Assembly (NCBI RefSeq): GCF_012641185.1
Contig: NZ_JAAXLK010000006.1
Location: 67,648 to 131,647 of the forward strand
Source of the DNA: Levilactobacillus tujiorum
GTDB lineage: Bacteria > Bacillota > Bacilli > Lactobacillales > Lactobacillaceae
Direction of reading: 5' to 3'
Length of the DNA stretch: 64,000 bases
Positions 56,807-64,000 of this stretch are shown here, in pieces. The position numbers and the translations under genes are program-made. Under the pieces are notes generated by a model. That model searched no databases and was not told where the DNA came from. It saw only the letters and a program-made list of their open reading frames with translations. Every line of letters starts with the position of its first letter. Positions within the stretch are counted from its first letter, which is position 1.

Positions 56807-57985
56807 ATGAAAAATAAACTAAAAAATTCTATGATTTTATCCCATTTATATGTGGAAATAATTACAATTTTGATGTGGACACTTAATAGGATTATACCGT
56901 TCAAAAAGAATCGGTTAGTTTTTGCTTCATTCTCTGGACGTCAATTTAGCGATAGCCCTCGGGCGGTTTATGAATCGATTAAAGAGTCTGATCTTTATCA
57001 TGAAGTAAAATGTGTGTGGGCTTTCGAAGACCCAAGTAAGTTTCCCGAAGTGACAGATCAGAAAGTTGCCATTAATAGTTTTCACTTTTTTTTGATATTA
57101 GCCACTTCCCGGTTCTGGATTGCAAATTCAAGTATTGAAAGAATGGTGCCATATAAACCTAATGGAGTCTATTACATTAATACATGGCATGGATTTCCTT
57201 GGAAGGTTTTGGGCGATAAAGAACCAAGTATAGACTTCTTAATGAAAAATTGGTATAAAAAAGTTAATTTCGATATGCTAACTGCTAGTGGTTTCAGGGA
57301 TAAGATGATTTTTGAATCTGTTTTTCCGAATACCCCTTCGCAGAATATTTATTCCACAGGATTGCCGAGAAATGATGAAATTACGAGATTCTTAAGGTTA
57401 AATAATGAAGATAGAAAACGTGTGACGAATGCAATAAAACGAAGGTTGCATTTGAGTAATGATAAATCAGTGATACTCTATGCACCAACGTTTAGGGATG
57501 GTTTTTGTAATCAAAAAAGTTATTTGAGGTTTAACGCAGTTCAATGGAAGAAAGTACTTTCAAGGTTTGAAATTCTTAGTAGGGCGCACTATAACGTTCA
57601 AGATGATTTAGTTGATTCTGATAGTGTAGTCGATGTTTCTAATTATTCTGATCTTGTTGATCTTTTTTTTATTGCTGACGTATTGATTACAGATTATTCA
57701 AGTATTATGTTTGATTTTGCCATAATGGAAAAACCAATTTTTCTATATACGGGTGATTTTGAAGATTATACGCGGACGAGGGGGGTATATTTTTCAAGGG
57801 AAGTACTAGGATTACCCTTTACAGATGAAGAGTCGGGTATAGTCGAAGGTATAAACGACCTTGAAAATTATAATCTTGATAGTTTAAAGTGCTTTAATCG
57901 TCAAGTTAACGTGAGAAATTCAACATCTACAAAAATTATTTTGGGTAAAGTTGAACGTATAGTTCATAGTGGAACAATATCTTAG
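56807..57985 (+). CDS. CDP-glycerol glycerophosphotransferase-family protein (TagB/TagF-like)
   Basis: A 392-residue protein of the Glyphos_transf family. It has INTWHGFPWKVLG (catalytic His region), STGLPRNDE, ILYAPTFRDG and LITDYSSIMFDFA, which match teichoic acid enzymes. It likely adds glycerol-phosphate, or another polyol phosphate, to the polysaccharide. An N-terminal hydrophobic segment may attach it to the membrane. It is only 3 nt from the preceding gene. Confidence 0.9.
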   Translation: MKNKLKNSMILSHLYVEIITILMWTLNRIIPFKKNRLVFASFSGRQFSDSPRAVYESIKESDLYHEVKCVWAFEDPSKFPEVTDQKVAINSFHFFLILATSRFWIANSSIERMVPYKPNGVYYINTWHGFPWKVLGDKEPSIDFLMKNWYKKVNFDMLTASGFRDKMIFESVFPNTPSQNIYSTGLPRNDEITRFLRLNNEDRKRVTNAIKRRLHLSNDKSVILYAPTFRDGFCNQKSYLRFNAVQWKKVLSRFEILSRAHYNVQDDLVDSDSVVDVSNYSDLVDLFFIADVLITDYSSIMFDFAIMEKPIFLYTGDFEDYTRTRGVYFSREVLGLPFTDEESGIVEGINDLENYNLDSLKCFNRQVNVRNSTSTKIILGKVERIVHSGTIS

Positions 57986-58041
57986 ATCTTCAAAAGGTGT
58001 ACATGTATCGGTTGGCTAAGTTTTGTTTGGGGGGAAAGATC

Positions 58042-59127
58042 ATGCAAAAGAGAATTTTGATTATTAGTACGAATCGTCTTCGGAGAAATGGCATGTCAAC
58101 TGTCATTATGAATTATTATAGGTTCATGAAACACGATGGATTGAAGTTCGATTTTGCCATTAACAATCACATCGATGCAGACTATAGGGACGAAATTTTA
58201 GCAAGGGGCGACCAAGTTTACTTGTTTAAGTCAAGAAAGTCAGTACCAATGATGTATATATTCAGATTGCGTAGGCTCATAAAGAAAAATAAGTATGATG
58301 TGGTACACATACATGGTAATAGTGGAACCATACTTCTTGAGCAGTTAGCGGCTCGTAGGATGAATGCAAAAGTCATTGTTCATGCACATGGGGTTCAAAC
58401 CAATCATCCACTTATTCATAAATTGACACATAAGTTTTTGATTTCTAATTGTGATGTTGCGTTAGCAGCAAGTCAGTCAGCTGGAGAGTTTATGTTTGGT
58501 CAAGATAAGCAATTTCAAGTAATACCTAATGGAATCAGGTTTGATAGATTTAGTTTTAACTTAGAAGACAGAAAATTATTTAGGAATAAACTGGATTTGA
58601 ATGAAAATACTAAAATGATTTTATGTGTGGGTGCATTTACAAAAGAAAAAAATCAAGCTTTCCTTATAAGACTGTTTCACAGATTAGTTCGGATAGATGC
58701 TAATTATCGGTTGGTTTTTATTGGACAAGGAGATCTGATGAATGATTGTAAGAAGCTTACTATGGATTTAGGCATTGAGCGGTTGGTTTTCTTTTTGGGA
58801 AAAAGAGATAGTGTATCCGAATGGTATTCGGCTGCTGACATTTTTGCACTCCCATCTTTGCATGAGTCTTTTGGAATCGTGGCGCTCGAGGCTCAGGCAA
58901 ATGGCCTTCCTTGTGTACTATCTGATAAGTTACCATATGAGGTTAAACTAGATAATCAAGTGAAATTTGCTTCAGTAGATTGTCCGTCAAGTCAGGAGAC
59001 TTGGGTTCAAGATATTTTAAAATCAGGTAGAGTGACGGTAACTAAAAATGATTTTTATTGCTGGGGTCGAAGAGGGTACGATATTGTACGTATTGCAAGT
59101 AAGGTGAGGGATATATATATATCATGA
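58042..59127 (+). CDS. Glycosyltransferase family 4
   Basis: A 361-residue GT-B enzyme. It has VVHIHGNSGT and VHAHGVQTNH in the acceptor half, VIPNGIRFDRFSF at the hinge, LCVGAFTKEKNQ, and LPSLHESFGIVALEAQANGL in the donor half with the E-x7-E motif. The start is ATG 58042 (MQKRILIISTNRLRRNGMST) behind GGGGGGAAAG; the frame is open to 57997. The 3' end overlaps the next gene by four bases. Confidence 0.9.
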   Translation: MQKRILIISTNRLRRNGMSTVIMNYYRFMKHDGLKFDFAINNHIDADYRDEILARGDQVYLFKSRKSVPMMYIFRLRRLIKKNKYDVVHIHGNSGTILLEQLAARRMNAKVIVHAHGVQTNHPLIHKLTHKFLISNCDVALAASQSAGEFMFGQDKQFQVIPNGIRFDRFSFNLEDRKLFRNKLDLNENTKMILCVGAFTKEKNQAFLIRLFHRLVRIDANYRLVFIGQGDLMNDCKKLTMDLGIERLVFFLGKRDSVSEWYSAADIFALPSLHESFGIVALEAQANGLPCVLSDKLPYEVKLDNQVKFASVDCPSSQETWVQDILKSGRVTVTKNDFYCWGRRGYDIVRIASKVRDIYIS

Positions 59128-60176
59128 CAGAAAAAACAAAAATCGATTTAATAGCTGCAAATTTGTCAGGGCATGGGGGAACTGAGACTGTAATAAAGTA
59201 TGTTCTGAATGATATAAGCATTGGAGAAGAAGTTAACTTCGATGTATTTTTAACAGGTAAAGCCAGTAATGCGAAGTGGTTAAAATCTGCTTCGAATTTA
59301 GGATCAATAGAAGTATTACATAGTAATAATAAAGTATTGAAGTTATTGGGATCTCTTTGGCATTACATGTGGTCAAAAGCAGACGTGGTTTTGGCACTCG
59401 GAACAGGTCAAATTGTTTTAGCATATATTATCAGAAAAATTTTTAGGAAGAAGTATAAATTAGTTTCGTGGATACATTTTTCAATCTTAGGTATTAGCTT
59501 TATTAATCCAAGATTTTTAAAATATGCAGATTATCATTTGGCTATTAGTTCTGAAATTGAGGAACAATTAGTGCAATTAGGCATTAATAGAAATAGGATT
59601 AGTATTATCTATAATCCGGTTGTTAAACAGGAACGGCAGATCAAGAGGAAAAAAGATGGAGTTATCAAACTTATTTATGTTGGCAGAGTTGATCTTGTTG
59701 GTCAGAAAAATCTTAAAGAGATGCTGGACGGATTGAGTCAATATGAGGAAAGTTGGCACTTGGATATTTTTGGTACTGGTGAAACTGAGAGAGTTTCTAA
59801 GTACGCGGAAACTCTACGGATGCAGGAAAAGATTACTTTCCATGGTTGGGTAGACAATGTGTGGGGACAGTTGAAGGAAGTTGATGCACTGTTGTTAACG
59901 TCTACTTTTGAAGGGCTTCCTATGGTTCTAACAGAAGCTGTTAGTCGAGGAATTCCATGTGTGGCCGCGGATTGTCCAGTAGGACCGCGGGACATTATTA
60001 AAAATGGTGTTAATGGTTGTTTATATCAATGCGGTGATCTCGAAGGCTTTCTCAAGGCATTGAACTCGGTTGTTAGAAATCCAGATTATAAAAGCATCCC
60101 TATGAGTATCGACAATTTATACGGTGATAGGTATAACAAGAGATTCGTGAATGCACTGAATAGCTGGACGCACTGA
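59124..60176 (+). CDS. Glycosyltransferase family 4
   Basis: A second GT-B retaining transferase, 350 residues. It has NLSGHGGTETVI, HFSILG, IIYNPVVKQERQ, YVGRVDLVGQKN and TSTFEGLPMVLTEAVSRGIP. Arrangement and the GHGGTE loop resemble N-acetylglucosamine or galactose transferases of capsule loci, but the donor is not predictable. The ATG lies within the stop of the preceding gene (ATGA). Confidence 0.9.
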   Translation: MTEKTKIDLIAANLSGHGGTETVIKYVLNDISIGEEVNFDVFLTGKASNAKWLKSASNLGSIEVLHSNNKVLKLLGSLWHYMWSKADVVLALGTGQIVLAYIIRKIFRKKYKLVSWIHFSILGISFINPRFLKYADYHLAISSEIEEQLVQLGINRNRISIIYNPVVKQERQIKRKKDGVIKLIYVGRVDLVGQKNLKEMLDGLSQYEESWHLDIFGTGETERVSKYAETLRMQEKITFHGWVDNVWGQLKEVDALLLTSTFEGLPMVLTEAVSRGIPCVAADCPVGPRDIIKNGVNGCLYQCGDLEGFLKALNSVVRNPDYKSIPMSIDNLYGDRYNKRFVNALNSWTH

Positions 60177-60189
60177 AAGGATATTGACT

Positions 60190-61194
60190 GTGAAGAGTAT
60201 AGATTTTGTGATTCCGTGGGTTGATGGGAGTGATTTGCAGTGGTTAGAGAAGAAAGAGCTGACAAGAAAAAGTAATTTAAAAGTTAAGCAGGAAGATCTT
60301 CTTGACGATGCCGATACGGAAAACAGATACAGAGATTACGGGGCATTGAAATATTTATTAAGATCTATTGATAAATTTGCCCCTTGGGTAAATCACATAT
60401 TTTTAGTTACCGATCATCAGAAGCCGGATTGGTTAAATGTTAAAGGTAAGATTAGAATTATTGATCATTCGGAAATTATTGAGCATCAGTACTTACCAAC
60501 GTTCAACTCAAATGCGATTGAACTGAATGCCCATAAGATACCAGGATTAAGTGAGAACTTTGTGTTATTCAATGATGATTTTTTGTTGAATGCTCCAGTA
60601 CAACCAGAGGACTTTTTTAGAGACGATCATCCGGTTGATGCTGCTATATTTCATCCGATTTTCCCGGAGTCTGATTTTGATAGAATTAAGCTTAATTGTG
60701 TAATGGTAATAAATCAGCATTTTAAAAAAAGGGAAGTTGAAAGAAAAAACTTCTTAAAAATATTCAATATTAAGTATAAAAAGATGTTGATACACAACAT
60801 GCTAGCTTTTCCTTATTCAAGAATTATGGGATTTTACGATTTTCATCTTCCAATTGCATACACAAAAGAGGAATTTAGAACAGTCTGGCAAGAAGAGCCG
60901 AGCTTATTGAGAGAAACTGTATCTCATAAATTTAGGAGTAATACTGATATTAGTCACTGGGTGATAAGGTATTGGCGTTTGATGACGGGGGATTTTGTTA
61001 CTCAAAGCTTGCCGTTTGGAAAATATTTCAATATGGGGCAAGTACATTCATGGTCAACAGCGCTTAGTTCAAAAGTGTATAAAGCTGTCTGCATCAATGA
61101 TATTGATGATTTAACTAATGCGACAAATCTGCAAGATGTTTTTGATAAAAAGCTTGAAGAAAAATTCCCAGATGCTAGTAGCTGGGAGTTGTGA
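60190..61194 (+). CDS. Stealth-family sugar-phosphate transferase
   Basis: A 334-residue Stealth protein. CR1 is IDFVIPWVDGSD at the N-terminus. CR2 runs from NRYRDYGALKYLLRSIDKFA through LPTFNSNAIE to SENFVLFNDDFLL. CR3 is near HNMLAFPYSR and CR4 near the C-terminus (SWSTALSSKVYKAVCIND). Stealth enzymes transfer hexose-1-phosphate and create phosphodiester links, as in capsule synthases and GlcNAc-1-phosphotransferase. The start is GTG 60190, 8 nt after AAAGGA; TTG 60184 is less likely. Confidence 0.92.
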   Translation: MKSIDFVIPWVDGSDLQWLEKKELTRKSNLKVKQEDLLDDADTENRYRDYGALKYLLRSIDKFAPWVNHIFLVTDHQKPDWLNVKGKIRIIDHSEIIEHQYLPTFNSNAIELNAHKIPGLSENFVLFNDDFLLNAPVQPEDFFRDDHPVDAAIFHPIFPESDFDRIKLNCVMVINQHFKKREVERKNFLKIFNIKYKKMLIHNMLAFPYSRIMGFYDFHLPIAYTKEEFRTVWQEEPSLLRETVSHKFRSNTDISHWVIRYWRLMTGDFVTQSLPFGKYFNMGQVHSWSTALSSKVYKAVCINDIDDLTNATNLQDVFDKKLEEKFPDASSWEL

Positions 61195-61278
61195 CGGAGA
61201 GTGTAGACTCGGTGAAAAGGCATGGTAGAGTGAGTGAACTTCAATTCAGGTCCAGAAGTTTAATGAAAGAGTAGGTAC

Positions 61279-62289
61279 ATGGTTTTGAAGAAATTCATAG
61301 TCAACGTAACAGAGGGACAAAAAAATACAGCTGGCGACAAAGCAAAAAAGGATATTACACGTATTTTATTTGATCAAAATTATCAAAAAATTGAAATTAA
61401 AATTTTTGATAATAAAATAAAAAAGCTTTTTTTGACACATAAGGAAATTAAAGAGGTTTTAAGGCCTGTAGCGGCTGGTGATCTAATCGTAGTACAATAT
61501 CCATTGTATAGCTTACTTGAGCTAGAAACATTTTTGAGAATTTGCAAGTTCAGGAGAATTAAATTGGTTGGTATTGTTCATGATGTTGAGAGCCTCAGAT
61601 TGTTGAAAGAAAATCGAGTTAGAAGTATTCGTGAGACAGCTATTTTTAATAAGTTTGACTGTCTAATTGTTCATAATGAAATCATGAAAGAGAAGTTGCA
61701 TCAAATCGGTGTTAAAACAAATATGGTTTCTTTAGGGATTTTTGATTACTTGAATGATAATAAGATGGTAAATACTGGTTTAGATAAAGAATTGATTTTT
61801 GCTGGTAATTTAGAAAAAGCTTCATTTATGGATAAGTGGACGCTAAATCTGAAAATTAAGTTATTTGGAATTAATCCTAGCAAAAAATATACAGCTTTAG
61901 TTACGTACTTAGGTGTAAAATCTCCAGACGAGTTGCCAAGGTTTCTGAGTGGAAGCTTTGGATTGGTTTGGGATGGATCAGAGCTAATAACTAATTCGGG
62001 AGTATTTGGTGAATACACAAGGTATAATAACCCTCATAAGGTATCACTCTATCTAAGTTGTGGTTTGCCAGTGGTGGTTTGGAAGCAGGCAGCAATTTCA
62101 GCTTTTGTTAAAGAGTATCAGGTTGGTTTAAGTGTCGATTCTTTGGAAGACCTGCCGGGGGTTCTTCAGAGTATTTCTGAAGAGGAGTATGGCACAATGT
62201 GTCGTAATGTGAAAAAGATAGGGAAAATGATTCGAGATGGTGAGTTTACAAAGCGTGCAGTGGACATGGCTATTGATTCTTTATGTTAA
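61279..62289 (+). CDS. Gtf3-like glycosyltransferase (galactofuranosyl/glucosyltransferase family)
   Basis: A 336-residue protein with an N-terminal half containing VVQYPLYS and GIVHDVESLRLL, and a C-terminal half with ELIFAGNLEKASF, GLVWDGSE, YNNPHKVSLYLSCGLPVVVW. This pattern is that of the Gtf3/beta-1,6-galactofuranosyltransferase family, which uses a GT-B fold. It has very low GC. The 84-nt gap before it is the largest between the transferase genes. Confidence 0.85.
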   Translation: MVLKKFIVNVTEGQKNTAGDKAKKDITRILFDQNYQKIEIKIFDNKIKKLFLTHKEIKEVLRPVAAGDLIVVQYPLYSLLELETFLRICKFRRIKLVGIVHDVESLRLLKENRVRSIRETAIFNKFDCLIVHNEIMKEKLHQIGVKTNMVSLGIFDYLNDNKMVNTGLDKELIFAGNLEKASFMDKWTLNLKIKLFGINPSKKYTALVTYLGVKSPDELPRFLSGSFGLVWDGSELITNSGVFGEYTRYNNPHKVSLYLSCGLPVVVWKQAAISAFVKEYQVGLSVDSLEDLPGVLQSISEEEYGTMCRNVKKIGKMIRDGEFTKRAVDMAIDSLC

Positions 62290-62304
62290 AAAAGAGGTAG
62301 AGTT

Positions 62305-63444
62305 TTGAAGGTTAAATGGTTAGATATTTATTTGGCAACAATTGCACTTGCCTTAGCGGCGCTTATAGTAACAAGTCGGTCCAGTGTAGCATTAACGAGT
62401 GGCTTTTTTGGTATGGGTGCTAAGGCTTTTGAAGCCCTACTGATAATTGTGCCAATCGTGGTGGGAAGTTTAAGACCCATTAGTTTAAGAACACTACTAG
62501 CATATTCTTTACTATTTTTGCTTGCGATTATAACCTGGATTGAAAGTAAGGATATGGCCATTTTTCAAATAATTTGTCTGGCTTTTGGATTACGCAAAAT
62601 TGACTTTCAAAAGATCGCAGTAACTTTTTTTTCTGGTTTAAGTTTGGGAACGATAGTTATTTTCCTTGGAGCAATTTTTGGGAAGTTTAATTCTGTTATC
62701 ACAACAAGAACTACAGGGGATGCAAATAATTTAATAAAAACGTCCCTCGGTTTTTTGCTTCCCAATACAGCTGGATTAGTGCTGTTAGCAATGCTGATCA
62801 CTGCATTGTACATTTTTAATTTTAGTGGGAAATTTAGGCGACAATTGTGTCTATTTATTTGTACGCTGCCAATTTTATATTTAATTTATAGGACCGGTGC
62901 ACGTACTAGTTTGATACTGGCAATAATTACTTATACAGTTTGGGTACTTTTATCGAGAAGGAAAATTGCGGAATTCATGTTAAATCATATGGTTACAGTC
63001 GTTGTTTCAATAGCCGTTGGTGTGTTTATTTTCTCGTATGGAACCGCACTATTTTATGAGAATTCTTCTAGTGATTGGCTTTTAAATTTGGATAGGTTAA
63101 CTACCGGTCGTTTGTCATTAAGTTCTCGGGCTTTGAGTGAGTATGGAACAACATTAGTAGGTCAACATGTTACGAGCAATGTTGTCGGATTAGGTGGATT
63201 ACAGAGTTATTTTTGGATTGACAATTCGTACATAAGAATTTTAGTTAACGAAGGAATTGTATGGGGTGGAATCCTGTTGTGGGGAATATATATAGCCACT
63301 AAAAGGGCAAAGTTAGCGGGAAATGTCATGTTCGTAATGCCGATGATTGTGATGCTAATATTAGGTTACAGTGAATCTAGCCTTTTGTATTTTTGGTTTG
63401 ATTTCATGCTATTTTCTATAGATGCTTCTTTTCCACAAAAGTAG
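62305..63444 (+). CDS. wzy: Wzy-type repeat-unit polymerase (putative)
   Basis: A 379-residue membrane protein with about ten hydrophobic segments and little similarity to soluble families. The mid-protein loop has LIYRTGARTSLILAII, and a larger polar loop at about residues 255-300 fits the external active loop of O-antigen/capsule polymerases. The position after the transferases supports this. The start is TTG 62305 after AAAGAGG. Such proteins diverge strongly, so the call is by topology and context. Confidence 0.75.
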   Translation: MKVKWLDIYLATIALALAALIVTSRSSVALTSGFFGMGAKAFEALLIIVPIVVGSLRPISLRTLLAYSLLFLLAIITWIESKDMAIFQIICLAFGLRKIDFQKIAVTFFSGLSLGTIVIFLGAIFGKFNSVITTRTTGDANNLIKTSLGFLLPNTAGLVLLAMLITALYIFNFSGKFRRQLCLFICTLPILYLIYRTGARTSLILAIITYTVWVLLSRRKIAEFMLNHMVTVVVSIAVGVFIFSYGTALFYENSSSDWLLNLDRLTTGRLSLSSRALSEYGTTLVGQHVTSNVVGLGGLQSYFWIDNSYIRILVNEGIVWGGILLWGIYIATKRAKLAGNVMFVMPMIVMLILGYSESSLLYFWFDFMLFSIDASFPQK

Positions 63445-63571
63445 GTTTGTTTTGAAAATTTGTGTAAGCTGGAAACTATTTTTTAGTATTTCAATCAATT
63501 GCTTATTGGTTAATTTATTATTGTGGTGAGTCAATTAAAAAATATTTAGTTATTTGCTATGGAGGTAAATA

Positions 63572-63904
63572 TTGAAAAAAAGAAGAGAATCTAATATTGA
63601 GTTATTGCGGATAATTAGCATGTTTCTAATTGTACTCGGGCACTTCGCATTTCATACAACTTGGTCTTTTAAAACATCTAAATGGGCAATAGAATCATCG
63701 GTCAATACGTTATGGATAGGTGGTAAATTAGGGGTCGATTTATTTGTGTTGATTTCAGGATACTTTTTAGTTAAGTCACGATTTAAAAAACGTTCACTGA
63801 TTCGGATTTGGGTAGAGGCATATGCTTATACCGTCGTCTTATACTTGTTAACCATACTATTTGGGATTAATCAATTTGGATTGAAAAGACTAGGGTCCGT
63901 CTGA
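63572..63904 (+). pseudogene. Acyltransferase family 3 (OafA-like), truncated by IS insertion
   Basis: Only the first 107 or so residues of an OafA/YrhL-type membrane acyltransferase remain. It has RESNIELLRIISMFLIVLGH with the catalytic His, and GVDLFVLISGYFLVKSRFKK. Family members are about 330-380 residues. The reading frame runs into an IS end at about 63892 and stops 12 nt later. The start is TTG 63572 behind GGAGG. Before truncation it would have O-acetylated the polymer. The 3' part may continue after the IS, outside the window. The 127-nt gap upstream is AT-rich with nothing recognised. Confidence 0.85.
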
Positions 63905-64000
63905 AAACTACTTAAGTAAGATGCAAATTGAGGCAATGTAAACCGTAGCCAGATAAACATGAGCGAGCTTATCATAACGCGTTGCAATCCTACGAAAGTT
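63892..64000 (-). mobile_element. IS5-family insertion sequence, one end (partial)
   Basis: From AGGGTCCGTCTGAAAACT at 63892 the sequence is no longer part of the acyltransferase, and a transposase C-terminus lies on the minus strand 16 nt further in. The TA just before GGGTCC could be a target duplication. The other end is outside the window. Confidence 0.75.
63908..64000 (-). CDS. IS5-family transposase, C-terminal fragment
   Basis: Thirty codons ending in TAG read NFRRIATRYDKLAHVYLATV followed by a hydrophobic stretch ending CILLK. The RRIATRYDKLA motif is the C-terminal end of IS5/IS427-group DDE transposases and includes the catalytic-domain R-Y/K region. The gene starts beyond the right edge of the window. 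Confidence 0.85.
   Translation of the reverse strand, partial: NFRRIATRYDKLAHVYLATVYIASICILLK

Noticed and set aside
1..64000. CRISPR array or prophage
   Set aside because: No regularly spaced direct repeats and no phage structural or integrase genes were seen.

Overview
The window is a chromosomal segment of a lactic acid bacterium of the family Lactobacillaceae. Evidence: the ctsR-clpC pair without mcsA/mcsB, a CtsR operator, RpoB and RpoC starting at TTG with Firmicutes-type sequences, ribosomal genes in Bacillales/Lactobacillales order, a three-gene ECF energizing module between rplQ and truA, and an asparagine T-box in front of asnA. GC is moderate in the core and clearly lower towards the right end. 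A Levilactobacillus-like heterofermenter is my best guess for the genus; only the family is well supported.

Layout. 1-530: tRNA cluster (end of a probable tRNA-Thr, then Gly-GCC, Leu-TAA, Arg-ACG, Pro-TGG, Pro-CGG). 720-3820: CtsR-controlled ctsR-clpC. 3820-4260: a gene-free stretch rich in palindromes. 4417-5016: an orphan TetR regulator. 5027-12596: rpoB-rpoC with a structured leader. 12601-13290: an inward-facing prepilin peptidase (comC type). 13355-16859: rpsL-rpsG-fusA. 16957-18279: a MATE exporter placed between the str and S10 operons. 18465-32763: S10-spc-alpha supercluster (rpsJ to rplQ, with secY, adk, infA, rpmJ, rpoA). 32764-33130: a structured non-coding element. 33134-37462: ecfA1-ecfA2-ecfT-truA, then rplM-rpsI.

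From 37.6 kb the content becomes accessory. There is a short-chain dehydrogenase, then a leftward three-gene operon (GATase1-like protein, YdcZ-type permease, choloylglycine hydrolase-family amidase). The operon diverges from a LacI-type regulator and has a clear promoter, an exact cre match over the -35 and a perfect LacI-type palindrome just after the -10. A K+ uptake pair (ktrB-ktrA) with a folded leader follows. Next come a TnpB-only IS200/IS605-type element with end hairpins and a likely guide-RNA region, two tandem Panacea-domain (DUF4065) proteins with separate promoters and no visible toxin, asnA with its T-box, and an amino acid permease.

From 51.3 kb to the end lies an exopolysaccharide or capsule cluster. 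It holds an LCP-family ligase, the CpsC/CpsD/CpsB phosphoregulatory trio, a priming glycosyltransferase, a GT2, a CDP-glycerol-type glycerophosphotransferase, two GT4 enzymes, a Stealth-family sugar-phosphate transferase, a Gtf3-like transferase and a Wzy-like polymerase. It ends in an acyltransferase cut off by an IS5-family insertion at the window edge. Glycosyltransferases, TagF-like and Stealth proteins together predict a polymer with phosphodiester-linked substituents. No flippase is seen; it may lie beyond the window.

The observations most worth following are the LacI/CcpA-controlled amidase divergon, the orphan tandem Panacea pair, the structured RNAs before ecfA1 and ktrB, the palindromic element at 3.8-4.2 kb, and the TnpB guide-RNA region.
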